DNA of 13,717 nucleotides, from positions 1 to 13,717 of the forward strand of contig DKBS01000190.1 in assembly GCA_002451275.1 (NCBI GenBank), read 5' to 3'. The stretch comes from Planctomycetaceae bacterium UBA6894. Its GTDB lineage: Bacteria; Planctomycetota; Planctomycetia; Gemmatales; Gemmataceae. The position numbers and the translations under genes are program-made. Under the pieces are notes generated by a model. The model did no database searches. It worked only from the letters and a program-made list of their open reading frames with translations, and was not told the DNA's origin. Shown piece by piece: positions 1-7,086 of the stretch. The number at the start of each line of letters is the position of its first letter. Position 1 is the stretch's first letter.

Positions 1-53
1 GGCCCGTCGCGGCACAGACCCGCCAGGGGATTCCAAAATTAAACTCGACAAAA

Positions 54-74
54 CTCCTCCCGCTGCGGGAGGGG
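54..74. repeat. Palindromic (REP-like) hairpin
   Basis: The sequence is a near-perfect inverted repeat centred on position 64: about ten pairs, including one G-T wobble, can form around CTCCCGC-T-GCGGGAG. A G-rich tail (GGGTGGGT) follows. There is no T-tract, so it is not a convincing intrinsic terminator. Its core and G-rich tail resemble the second palindrome at 322-348, which suggests a dispersed intergenic palindromic family. That family assignment is inference. Confidence 0.5.
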
Positions 75-321
75 GTGGGTATGCTTGCTGGGCACAAAAT
101 CAACCCTGTATTGGTTGCAGAACTTAGCCCAGGGTAAGGCGAGCTCAATGAGCCGCCACCCTGGGTTCAGAGCCGCAGACCCATGTCCAAAAACCATCAA
201 CCCCCATTGCCAAAACCCGTCACCCCAGCCGGTGACCCAAGCACTGGCCCCGCCCAAGGTCCAAACCCATGCGCCAACCCTGCGCCCGCCTACAACTCAA
301 AAACCAATCCACCCACTTGCT

Positions 322-348
322 CCTCCTTTTCCGCTCGGGAGAAGGAGG
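322..348. repeat. Palindromic (REP-like) hairpin
   Basis: The arms CCTCCTTTTCC and GGGAGAAGGAGG pair over 11 positions (one T-G wobble) around a 5-nt loop, GCTCG. The downstream tail is rich in GG and GA (GTCAGGATGAGG). Centre, arm composition and tail resemble the hairpin at 54-74, in the same orientation. No T-run follows in either direction, so a dispersed palindromic repeat is more likely than a terminator. Confidence 0.5.
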
Positions 349-556
349 CCGTCAGGATGAGGTCTGCGGAATCCCTGAACCCGCTAAAAACACCCCCAGC
401 CAAACAAAGACATCCCAACCACAGGCCCAATGCTCAGACCAAACCAACCGACCCCGGCAGGCGCTGGATGCCCACTACCGGCAATCACCCCGTCCCGAAA
501 AAGCACCCGTGCCCAAAAACGAGACAACATCCCGAACCATACCCAAGACCGGCCCA

Positions 557-1324
557 TCAACCGTCCCAGGAAACTCCGTCCCAGGCGATCACTCTTTCCA
601 GCAAAGCCACCACCTGGCTGGCAAACAGTTCGAAAAGTTGCTCGCCTTTCAGCGCCGTGGCCACCGAAGGTGTGCCGATGTATCCCGGTGTCGTGCGCTC
701 CCGCGTGATCCAGGCGCGGTGGGCCGGACTGAAAGGCTTGCCAAAGGGAACCGCCGGCAGCGATTGATACTCCCCCACCAGCTTGCGGTAAAGCGCCAGC
801 ATCATCGAGGTTTCCCACTCGCAGGCATGGCCCATTTCCCCCTGCACCAGATCGGGCACCAGTTCAGTCATGGGCCTGCCGGTATCCCCCAGGGCCCAGT
901 AGGTGGCGTGCAGCAGCAGCGGCGTCTGGTCGTCACGCGTTTCCTGTCGCAGCTCAAAAAGCGCCTGCTGCGCGGGAATCATGTTCCCGCCATGCCCGTT
1001 CAAAAACACAATCCGCCGGAATCCATGCTTCAGGAAGTTGCGCGCCATCTCCTTCAGCAAATCCAGGTAGGTCCGCGGCGCGGCGCTCATCGTTCCGGGA
1101 AAATCCAGATGATGCTCCGAATTGCCCAACCACATCAGCGGTGCCATCAAGATTTTGCCGGCCAAACCGACATGCGCCCGGCGTGCCACCTCGCCAACCA
1201 ACAAGCTGTCGGTCATCAACGGAAGGTGCGGTCCATGCTGCTCCACCGCGGCAATGGGAATCACCACCGGGATGCGCCGGTCCAGCGCCGCCACCTGGGG
1301 CGAGGTCATCTCGTGCAGATGCAT
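557..1324 (-). CDS. Creatininase-superfamily amidohydrolase
   Basis: A 255-residue protein, normal length for the creatininase (creatinine amidohydrolase) superfamily of metal-dependent amide hydrolases. The metal-site motifs are all visible: E28-Q-H30-G-P-H near the N-terminus, D39 in the following TD, GNSEHH at 67-72, N109-G-H111-G-G-N, and GHACEWETS at 165-173. True creatininases carry a glutamate two residues after the histidine of the central motif (NGHYEN). Here that position is glycine, as in wider family members such as MftE and formamide hydrolases. It is therefore probably not a creatininase itself, and its substrate is unknown. No signal peptide is seen, so it should be cytoplasmic. 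The ATG is preceded by AGGAAAGG, a good ribosome-binding site. It begins 24 bp after the stop of the Tat-signal protein gene, so the two are probably co-transcribed. Confidence 0.9.
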   Translation of the reverse strand: MHLHEMTSPQVAALDRRIPVVIPIAAVEQHGPHLPLMTDSLLVGEVARRAHVGLAGKILMAPLMWLGNSEHHLDFPGTMSAAPRTYLDLLKEMARNFLKHGFRRIVFLNGHGGNMIPAQQALFELRQETRDDQTPLLLHATYWALGDTGRPMTELVPDLVQGEMGHACEWETSMMLALYRKLVGEYQSLPAVPFGKPFSPAHRAWITRERTTPGYIGTPSVATALKGEQLFELFASQVVALLERVIAWDGVSWDG

Positions 1325-1348
1325 TTTTCTTTTCCTTTCCTGGGCGGA

Positions 1349-2617
1349 TCATTCCCGCCAGTACAGCGATTCCCTGGGCCCCTGGTAGGCGATTTTCAGA
1401 TGGGGAGTTTCCAGGGGCTTCCCTCCCGCGGCCAGCGAGTCCACACCGGCGATCACCAATCCCGAGGTCAACAGGGTTCGCTCCACCGGAACGGGTGTTG
1501 CCCCTGTCAGCACCATCTCCTCAATCTGCCGGCACAGCGGATGGAAAAAGTCGGCGGTGGTGGCCCCATGCTTGGGCATCGGCAGGTGAAACACGCACGA
1601 CATCGGGTCCGCCTCCCCTGCCACCTGCCCGGCCCAGGTGAAATCCCGCACCCCGGTCAGGAAGGAGGAACTGCGGAATCCGCCGGCATGCTCAAAGAAA
1701 AAACCGGTGATGGTCGGCAGATTGGCCCGGGCCCATTCCAAAGTCACCGCATCGGTCACATAGCCGTCCGCGGCGGGCAGGTTATGGCTGCGGTTCAGCG
1801 CCGCCACAAAGAGCTTCCGGGTGGCCTCCCGCTCCGGACCGGCCAACTCGTTCCAGACCGCCTCATTCTTCAGGGCGCGCACCGACACCACGCCCGCCTC
1901 ACCCCCCTTGCGTCGTTCCGCCATGCACTGGGCGGTTTCGAAGGCGTGAAAATCGTAGCTGTCCACCCCGCCGTACGCCACGCAGAGGCTTTCGGTGAGA
2001 TCGGCCCCATACGGAACCTCGGTCTGGGGCTCGCGGCGTGTGACCGGCAACGAGGATCCCGCCAAAAACGGGAAACCCAAGCGCCTCGAATCCTCGACCA
2101 TCTCCTTGCATTCCGCCCACTCGGTGGACAGGTGCTTGTCGTTGAACACCGGCACCGAGCGCCCACTCTCCTCAAACACCTTCACCACATCCTTGAACCA
2201 TCGGTAGCGCGGGTAAAGAACCTGGCCCTTGCCGTTCTTGGGGTAGTTTCCATGCTCGCCAATGATCACCACACCATCCACCGCCAGCTTGCCCGTACCC
2301 AGCGTCAACGCCTCCGCGACGGTGGGGAACAGTTTCAGGTTGTGCCGCTTCACCCGCCCGCGCGCCAGGTCACCCTCGGGAAATTGGTCGATGTACACCC
2401 CGGCAAGATCCACCCGGGGCTTCTGCCACTTCCCCGCCCAGGGATAACCAAGGGTCAATCGGTCCAGGAAATGCTGCGCGTGCGCCAGGGGCCGAACCTC
2501 AGTCCCCAGAAAAGCCACTTTCTTGCGGCTCGACGGGCCTGCGCCAGCCTGCCCGGCCAATGTCCATTGGGAAACCGCGCAAAACACACTGGCAAGGAAT
2601 TCACGGCGGGGAAGCAT
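1349..2617 (-). CDS. Tat-signal secreted protein of unknown function
   Basis: A 422-residue protein starting MLPRREFLAS, followed by a hydrophobic stretch and an AGA-type cleavage region. The twin arginine followed by E-F-L is the form commonly seen in planctomycete Tat substrates, so export of a folded protein is likely. The frame is open further upstream, but those 24 residues look random and the ATG at 2617 places the RR motif at the extreme N-terminus. After the signal comes a segment that could be the first strand and helix of a Rossmann-like fold (KKVAFLGTEVRP). Later conspicuous motifs are VVIIGEHGNYP and VPVFNDKHLS. I do not recognise a named family and cannot assign a reaction. It is the first gene of a two-gene unit with the creatininase-superfamily hydrolase, 24 bp apart. 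The upstream side is divergent from the DUF4236-like gene. Confidence 0.85.
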   Translation of the reverse strand: MLPRREFLASVFCAVSQWTLAGQAGAGPSSRKKVAFLGTEVRPLAHAQHFLDRLTLGYPWAGKWQKPRVDLAGVYIDQFPEGDLARGRVKRHNLKLFPTVAEALTLGTGKLAVDGVVIIGEHGNYPKNGKGQVLYPRYRWFKDVVKVFEESGRSVPVFNDKHLSTEWAECKEMVEDSRRLGFPFLAGSSLPVTRREPQTEVPYGADLTESLCVAYGGVDSYDFHAFETAQCMAERRKGGEAGVVSVRALKNEAVWNELAGPEREATRKLFVAALNRSHNLPAADGYVTDAVTLEWARANLPTITGFFFEHAGGFRSSSFLTGVRDFTWAGQVAGEADPMSCVFHLPMPKHGATTADFFHPLCRQIEEMVLTGATPVPVERTLLTSGLVIAGVDSLAAGGKPLETPHLKIAYQGPRESLYWRE

Positions 2618-2715
2618 GTTGTTTTCCAGGGGACCATGCTTGGTGGAGGGTAGGAGCTCCGATGGTACCTGTTTTTCACGGGCGAACAATGATTTTCACC
2701 ACCTGTGCCAGGGCA

Positions 2716-2735
2716 GGCCAACCCTTATAATGGCC
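2716..2735 (+). promoter_or_regulatory. Candidate -10 box inside an inverted repeat
   Basis: A perfect TATAAT (2726-2731) lies 36 bp before the ATG of the DUF4236-like gene. It is overlapped by a GGCCA-N10-TGGCC inverted repeat (2716-2720 and 2731-2735). No good -35 hexamer stands 17 bp upstream, which might indicate activator dependence. The inverted repeat could be an operator covering the polymerase site, but this is suggested only by position. The region also lies between two divergent genes. Confidence 0.4.
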
Positions 2736-2766
2736 CCATCATCATCCAGGGCGGAGAGAACCAGGC

Positions 2767-2964
2767 ATGGCCGGCGTCACGTGGTACAAACGAATCCAGA
2801 TTTTGCCCGGCTTTGCACTCATTTTCAGCAGCAGGGGAATCTCCTTCGCCTTTGGCAAACGCGGTTCCTCCATCAAGGTCGAAGGCCCCGGCAAGTGGAG
2901 CAGGGGCATGGTCTCGGGTATCTTGGATTTTCTCAAAAAGATGGTTCTGGGCGGCAAGAAATAA
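2767..2964 (+). CDS. Small DUF4236-like protein
   Basis: A 65-residue basic protein. The segment WYKRIQILPGFALIFSSRGI followed by SFAFGKRG fits the DUF4236 pattern: an aromatic/basic start, a P-G turn, then S-x-x-G-I-S and a glycine/arginine turn. That family is of unknown function and usually forms a short beta-rich N-terminal domain. The C-terminus (about 50-65) is a short amphipathic or hydrophobic segment ending in lysines, which could touch the membrane. The ATG has a good ribosome-binding site (GGAGAG at 2753-2758, 8-nt spacing), and a TATAAT lies upstream. The next gene starts 26 bp after the stop, so it is probably the first gene of a three-gene transcript. Its size makes the assignment tentative, but ribosome-binding site, promoter and family pattern agree. 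Confidence 0.65.
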   Translation: MAGVTWYKRIQILPGFALIFSSRGISFAFGKRGSSIKVEGPGKWSRGMVSGILDFLKKMVLGGKK

Positions 2965-2990
2965 GCCGCCCGCCCCTGGAGCGTGCGCCC

Positions 2991-4052
2991 GTGCCCAAAA
3001 TCACTGACTGGCTGCTGCTTGGCCTGCTACTATCCCACGCCACCCCCTTCGCCAACGCCCAAGACAAGGCCCCGCCCTACAACGATCCAGCTCCAGCTAA
3101 ACGCAACTTCACCGCACGCGCCGGCGCACTCGATCCCAATGCCCGCCCCCACCCCGAAATCGACTTCCTGTTCGAACGGGATGGCAAGCCCGTCGATACC
3201 CAGCACGCCACAGTGGACACCCGGGTACCCCCCCGGGGCAAGCTGGTGATCTGGCTGATGGGCCACAATCAGCAGCTCTTCGACCGTCTCTCCGGCTATG
3301 GCCTCCATGCGATCCGCGTCCACTACGCCAACGGCTGGTTCAATCAGTTCGGCAAGGAACCTCCGCCCGCCGATCCGCAACATCTCGGCAACATCCGCCT
3401 CGAGGCCGCCACCGGAGAGGACTTCAGTCCCCTGGTCCATATCCCCAAGGCCGATGGCATGGCCCACCGTTCCCTCATGTTCGTGAAATGGCTGGCCCAA
3501 AAGGATCCTGCCGGTAACTGGGGCCAGTTCCTCACCGAGAACCAATCCGACCTCCGCTGGGACAAAATCATCGTCAGCGGCGCCTCGCACGGGGCCACCA
3601 CCTCCGCCCGTTTCGCCAAGCACCGGCAAGTGGACCGCGTGGTCATGTTCTGCGGCCCCCGCGACCAGTACGAGAACTGGCAAGCCCTGCCATCCGCCAC
3701 GCCCCCCAATCGCTTTTTCGGTTTCAGCCATGTGCTCGACACCGGCTGGTCTGGCGACCACTACTGCCGCTCCTGGGAAATGCTCGGCCTCCATCAGTTC
3801 GGCCCTTTGGTGGATGTCGATGCCACCCCGGCACCCTTTGGCTTCTCCCGCCGCCTCATCACCCGGGCCGATGTGAAAAACGATGCCAAACGCGCCCACA
3901 GTTGCGTCACCCCGGGCGGTGCCGCCGTGAAAGACCCTGCCGGCAAATACATCCACGAGAAAGTCTGGGAATACCTGTTCACCTGCCCGGTGGACCAGGT
4001 CGGCCAACCTGTTGCCGAAGATCCCGCCTGCCGCAAAAACCTCCGCAAGTAA
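2991..4052 (+). CDS. Secreted alpha/beta-hydrolase-like protein (BPSS1187-like)
   Basis: A protein of about 353 residues read from a GTG start. The frame is open upstream but that part has no protein character, and no other start places a signal peptide at the N-terminus. Residues 1-24 form a signal peptide with leucine core LLLGLLLSHA and an A-N-A-Q cleavage region. The mature part has a strand-turn LVIWLMGHNQQ (85-95) and a nucleophile elbow G197-A-S199-H-G201, which matches GxSxG of alpha/beta hydrolases. An acidic candidate lies in CGPRDQYE (221-228) and possible histidines in GFSHVLDTGWSGDHY. It resembles the poorly characterised BPSS1187-like group found in planctomycetes. This family name is from memory and the substrate is unknown. 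It sits between the DUF4236-like gene and the glycoside-hydrolase-like gene, which starts 22 bp downstream; the two secreted products may act together outside the cytoplasm. Confidence 0.8.
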   Translation: MPKITDWLLLGLLLSHATPFANAQDKAPPYNDPAPAKRNFTARAGALDPNARPHPEIDFLFERDGKPVDTQHATVDTRVPPRGKLVIWLMGHNQQLFDRLSGYGLHAIRVHYANGWFNQFGKEPPPADPQHLGNIRLEAATGEDFSPLVHIPKADGMAHRSLMFVKWLAQKDPAGNWGQFLTENQSDLRWDKIIVSGASHGATTSARFAKHRQVDRVVMFCGPRDQYENWQALPSATPPNRFFGFSHVLDTGWSGDHYCRSWEMLGLHQFGPLVDVDATPAPFGFSRRLITRADVKNDAKRAHSCVTPGGAAVKDPAGKYIHEKVWEYLFTCPVDQVGQPVAEDPACRKNLRK

Positions 4053-4074
4053 ATCCAACCCGGGATCTTCCACC

Positions 4075-6444
4075 ATGCTCTGCCTGGCGCTTTGCCTGCT
4101 GTGTCCCCTGCCATCACAGGTTCCCGCCCCACTCGACCTCTCCCAGGCGGTCGTGGTCACCAGACCAGGCAAGCTCCCCGCTGCCGAAGCCATGGCCTCC
4201 ACCGTGCTGGTGGAGGAGATCGCCAAACGCACCGGCGTCTCCCTGAAGACATCCAGCCAGTGGCCGGCGGGCGATTCTCCCGTGATCGCCCTCACCATCT
4301 CGGATGCCGAAAACCCCCGGGCTGAACAGATCGCCGGCCCCAAGCCCTCCGCCAAGCCGGAAAGCTTCACCATCTCCGTGTCCGCCAAAGAGGGCCAGCA
4401 CCCCCGGGTGATGGTGCAGGGCCGGGATGGGCGCGGGGTCCTTTTTGGCGTGGGCCGCCTGCTCCGGGCCCTGGAACTGGGCAAGGGCAAGGTGAAACTC
4501 GGCGCCCGGTTCGTGGCGCAGGAATCCCCCGATGTATCAATCCGTGGTCACCAGATCGGCTACCGGGCCCGCGCCAACAGTTGGGATACCTGGACCGTGG
4601 CCCAGTTCGATCAGCATTTCCGCGATCTCGCCATTTTTGGCGCCAACTGCATCGAGAACATACCGTTTGAGGACAACGATCCCTCCCCCCACTTCAAGCT
4701 CCCGCGTGCGGAGATGAACCTGCGCTTCGCCGAACTCTGCGACAAATACGACCTCGACCACTGGGTATGGGTGCCCGTCCAGATCAAGCTGCCGAATGAC
4801 CGGGACGAGCAGGAATTCCTCTCCAAACAGGACGCGTTTTACAAAGCCTGCAAAAGGCTCGACGCGGTCTTCGTCCCCGGCGGCGATCCCGGCGAGAACC
4901 ACAGCCAGGACCTGGTCCCCTTTCTCGAGAAAATGGCCGCCACACTGGCCAAACACCACCCCAAGGCCAAGGTGTGGTTATCCCTGCAAGGGTTCAAAAA
5001 AGCCGATGTGGACCACTTTTATGCTTATCTGGATAGCCAAAAACCCCAATGGCTCGGAGGCGTGGTGATGGGCCCCTCCAGCCCGCCCCTCGAGGAAACC
5101 CACACCCGCCTGAAGGGCCGCTACCCCATCCGCTGGTACCCGGACATCACGCATGTGGTGCGCTGCCAGTACCCGGTCCCCTGGCTCGACCCCGCCTTCG
5201 GCGCCACTCTCGGCCGCGAACCTGTCTGCCCAAGGCCGCGCGACATGGCCGCCATCTACCGCCTGGGCAAGGGATACACAGCCGGCTTCCTCACCTACTC
5301 CGATGGCGTGCACGATGACTTCAACAAGGCCCTCTGGTCGCAACTGGGCTGGCGGCCCCAACTCGATATCCGCGCCTTCGCCCAGGACTACGCCCGCTTC
5401 TTCTTCCGCCACGATTTGGCCGAGGCTGGGGGGGACGCCCTCCTGGCCCTGGAAACCAACTTGCGCGGCAGCCTGGCCGAAAACAGCTCGGTGGATGGCA
5501 CCCTGAAACTGTGGCAATCCATCGAGCAAGCCCAAGGCCCCATAGGTGGGAACTGGCGGTTGCAGATGCACCTGATGCGCGCCTACTACGATGCCTACAC
5601 CCGCCACCGGCTGATCCAGGAAACCAGGCTAAACCAGCAGGCGCAGGCCACCCTGCGCAATGCTCGGAAACTGGGGGTAGCCGAGACGATTCGCCAGGCC
5701 CGGGCCGAGTTGGCACTGGCGGACGCCCATTCGGTAAAACCCAAATGGCGCGAGGCGATCATCCGTCAGTGCGATGAACTGTTCCAATCCGTCGGACTGC
5801 AAACCAGCATCACCAAACATCAGGCCAGCGGTTCGGAGCGTGGCTGCGTGCTCGATTTCCTCGACTACCCTCTCAACGACCGCTGGTGGCTGGAACACCG
5901 CATGGAGGAAATCGCCAAGCTTCCTGGGTCGGAACAGGCCGGCGCGTTGGTGGAGTTGGGCCGCTTCGACGAGGTGGGCCCCGCCGGCCACTACGACAGC
6001 CTGGGCCATGTCGGCAAAACACCCCGCCAACCCAAGCTGCTGGATGCCGGCGAACAGATCCGCTGGGGCGACCGGTTCCCCGCCCCCACCCAACGCTGGA
6101 TGACCGAATCACGCCGGCCCATCCGCTTCGCTTGGCACACCTACCAGGATGATCTGCCCGAGGGGCTCACCTACACCAATCTCGACAAGCGGGGCGGCTA
6201 CACCGTGCGCCTCTTCGCCCAGGGCGATTCACCGCTGCTGGTTGATGGCAAACCCGCCAGGCGCATCCGCGTCGGCCAAAAACTGGACCAGGTCACCGAG
6301 CAGGAATTCGAGGTCCCCGATGACGCCCTCCAGGACGGGAAAATCACCCTCACCTGGGACAAACTCGACCAGTCCCACCTCAACTGGCGCGACCGCCACT
6401 ATGTGACGGAGTTGTGGTTGAAAAGGGGCAAAAATGGCCGTTGA
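4075..6444 (+). CDS. Secreted glycoside-hydrolase-like (GH20/GH67-type) barrel protein
   Basis: A 789-residue protein. The ATG at 4075 gives an N-terminal signal peptide (MLCLALCLLCPLPSQ) and avoids the overlap that an in-frame ATG at 4012 would create. Residues about 22-137 look like the alpha/beta domain that precedes the catalytic barrel in GH20 hexosaminidases and GH67 alpha-glucuronidases; the segment GRDGRGVLFGVGRLLRAL (117-134) is typical of its end. From about 153 a barrel-like domain begins (SIRGHQIGYR, then FGANCIENIPFED), with acidic residues in PGGDPGEN (268-275) and a YSDGVHDD segment that could line the active site. The C-terminal 150 residues are beta-rich. Carbohydrate hydrolysis outside the cytoplasm is the best guess, but the catalytic acids cannot be assigned and the substrate is unknown. 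It is the last gene of the plus-strand cluster. Confidence 0.8.
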   Translation: MLCLALCLLCPLPSQVPAPLDLSQAVVVTRPGKLPAAEAMASTVLVEEIAKRTGVSLKTSSQWPAGDSPVIALTISDAENPRAEQIAGPKPSAKPESFTISVSAKEGQHPRVMVQGRDGRGVLFGVGRLLRALELGKGKVKLGARFVAQESPDVSIRGHQIGYRARANSWDTWTVAQFDQHFRDLAIFGANCIENIPFEDNDPSPHFKLPRAEMNLRFAELCDKYDLDHWVWVPVQIKLPNDRDEQEFLSKQDAFYKACKRLDAVFVPGGDPGENHSQDLVPFLEKMAATLAKHHPKAKVWLSLQGFKKADVDHFYAYLDSQKPQWLGGVVMGPSSPPLEETHTRLKGRYPIRWYPDITHVVRCQYPVPWLDPAFGATLGREPVCPRPRDMAAIYRLGKGYTAGFLTYSDGVHDDFNKALWSQLGWRPQLDIRAFAQDYARFFFRHDLAEAGGDALLALETNLRGSLAENSSVDGTLKLWQSIEQAQGPIGGNWRLQMHLMRAYYDAYTRHRLIQETRLNQQAQATLRNARKLGVAETIRQARAELALADAHSVKPKWREAIIRQCDELFQSVGLQTSITKHQASGSERGCVLDFLDYPLNDRWWLEHRMEEIAKLPGSEQAGALVELGRFDEVGPAGHYDSLGHVGKTPRQPKLLDAGEQIRWGDRFPAPTQRWMTESRRPIRFAWHTYQDDLPEGLTYTNLDKRGGYTVRLFAQGDSPLLVDGKPARRIRVGQKLDQVTEQEFEVPDDALQDGKITLTWDKLDQSHLNWRDRHYVTELWLKRGKNGR

Positions 6445-6473
6445 CAATCAGTTCCGATGCATGAATTGGCATG

Positions 6474-6501
6474 TTGATTTTCCCCCAAACTTGGTTATAC
6501 T
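6474..6501 (+). promoter_or_regulatory. Putative mazEF promoter (possibly leaderless)
   Basis: TTGATT (6474-6479) and TATACT (6496-6501) are separated by 16 bp, a good sigma-70-type match. The ATG of the antitoxin begins only 6 bp after the -10 box, so transcription would start at or within a base or two of the start codon. No Shine-Dalgarno precedes the ATG, which agrees with leaderless translation. A second TTGACA (6441-6446) overlaps the stop codon of the previous gene but lacks a well-spaced -10. A short ATGC-N8-GCAT repeat (6457-6472) could be an autoregulatory operator. Confidence 0.6.
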
Positions 6502-6507
6502 TTCGGT

Positions 6508-6744
6508 ATGAAAACAGCCGTTTCCATTCCTGATGAAGTGTTTGAGGCCGCTGAGCGCCTGGTGGAGAAATTGCAGACCTCCAGAAGCCAGCTCTATGCT
6601 AAGGCATTGGTAGAGTTCCTCGCCCGTCACGACGAAAACAAGATTACGAGTGCGATGAATCAAGTGATGGATTCGCTGGATGAACCGGTGGAGCCATTTG
6701 TCCGCGAGGCTGGTAATCAAGCCCTGAAAAGGGTCGAGTGGTGA
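6508..6744 (+). CDS. mazE: Antitoxin, ribbon-helix-helix, MazE-type
   Basis: A 78-residue protein with the N-terminal pattern MKTAVSIPDEVFEAAERLVE, typical of ribbon-helix-helix DNA-binding antitoxins: a short beta-strand for DNA contact, then two helices (about 9-22 and 26-40). The acidic, flexible C-terminus (about 45-78, including DSLDEPVEPF) is where such antitoxins wrap and block the toxin. Known family members neutralise MazF and repress their own promoter as a dimer. The toxin gene starts inside the last codons of this one. There is no Shine-Dalgarno and the promoter sits immediately upstream, which suggests a leaderless mRNA. The mazE label describes the partner type; in detail it is closer to generic RHH antitoxins paired with MazF than to E. 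coli MazE. Base composition is less GC-rich than in neighbouring genes, compatible with horizontal acquisition. Confidence 0.9.
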   Translation: MKTAVSIPDEVFEAAERLVEKLQTSRSQLYAKALVEFLARHDENKITSAMNQVMDSLDEPVEPFVREAGNQALKRVEW

Positions 6745-7082
6745 TCCGTCAGGGAGATGTCTGGTGGGCCGATCTGGAAGCCCCCTCCGGATCCAATCCT
6801 GGATTTAAACGCCCTGTCGTGGTTGTTCAATCCGACCACCTGAATCGAAGTCGTATTGCGACAGTCGTTTGCGTTCCTCTGACCAGTAACCTGAAATGGG
6901 CAGATGCCCCCGGCAACATTCTCCTGAGGGCAAAGGAAACCGGCCTGCCTGTAGATTCAGTGGCAAATGTTTCTCAGGTAATCTCCCTCGACAAAAACCT
7001 GTTGGTCTCGCAGGCTGGCTCCCTGACACCAGCGCAATTGTCCGGTATTTTCTCCGGCTTGGATGTGATTTTCGGCCGATAG
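6741..7082 (+). CDS. mazF: MazF/PemK-type endoribonuclease toxin
   Basis: A protein of about 113 residues, normal for MazF/PemK toxins, which cut single-stranded mRNA at short sequences and arrest growth. Visible hallmarks are the N-terminal RQGDVWWADL strand, the K-RPVVVVQSD segment, the VCVPLTSN strand that carries the catalytic threonine/serine region, and the late N-V-S-Q-V-I-S-L-D-K core. The start is GTG. I prefer the GTG at 6741, which overlaps the antitoxin stop by 4 bp (GTGA); the GTG at 6738 is equally open and would add one residue. This overlap implies translational coupling to the antitoxin. The stop lies only 4 bp from the end of the convergent glcF gene. Confidence 0.92.
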   Translation: MIRQGDVWWADLEAPSGSNPGFKRPVVVVQSDHLNRSRIATVVCVPLTSNLKWADAPGNILLRAKETGLPVDSVANVSQVISLDKNLLVSQAGSLTPAQLSGIFSGLDVIFGR

Positions 7083-7086
7083 GGGC

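Larger units (their letters stand above)
1..556. other. Gene-free region with A/C-rich, G-poor tract
   Basis: No open frame here has convincing protein character. The candidate frames translate to low-complexity proline, threonine and lysine-rich strings without recognisable domains, and those on the minus strand that extend past 557 are out-of-frame copies of the creatininase-like gene. From about 180 to 560 the plus strand is strongly skewed towards A and C; for example only 7 of 60 bases in 181-240 are G. Two palindromes (54-74 and 322-348) are listed separately. The stretch lies downstream of the minus-strand creatininase-like gene, so it could be a 3' untranslated or degenerate intergenic region. 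A gene tail at positions 1-50 cannot be excluded. Confidence 0.5.

Noticed and set aside
54..74. Intrinsic terminator
   Set aside because: The stem is strong but no T-tract follows on either strand; a dispersed palindromic repeat fits better.
269..2653. A 794-codon plus-strand open frame
   Set aside because: It lies opposite two well-supported minus-strand genes, has a low-complexity, H/R/Q-rich product with no domains, and results from GC-rich codon use on the other strand.
3030..4490. A 486-codon minus-strand open frame
   Set aside because: It is antisense to the alpha/beta-hydrolase-like gene and the start of the GH-like gene, both of which have signal peptides and family motifs.
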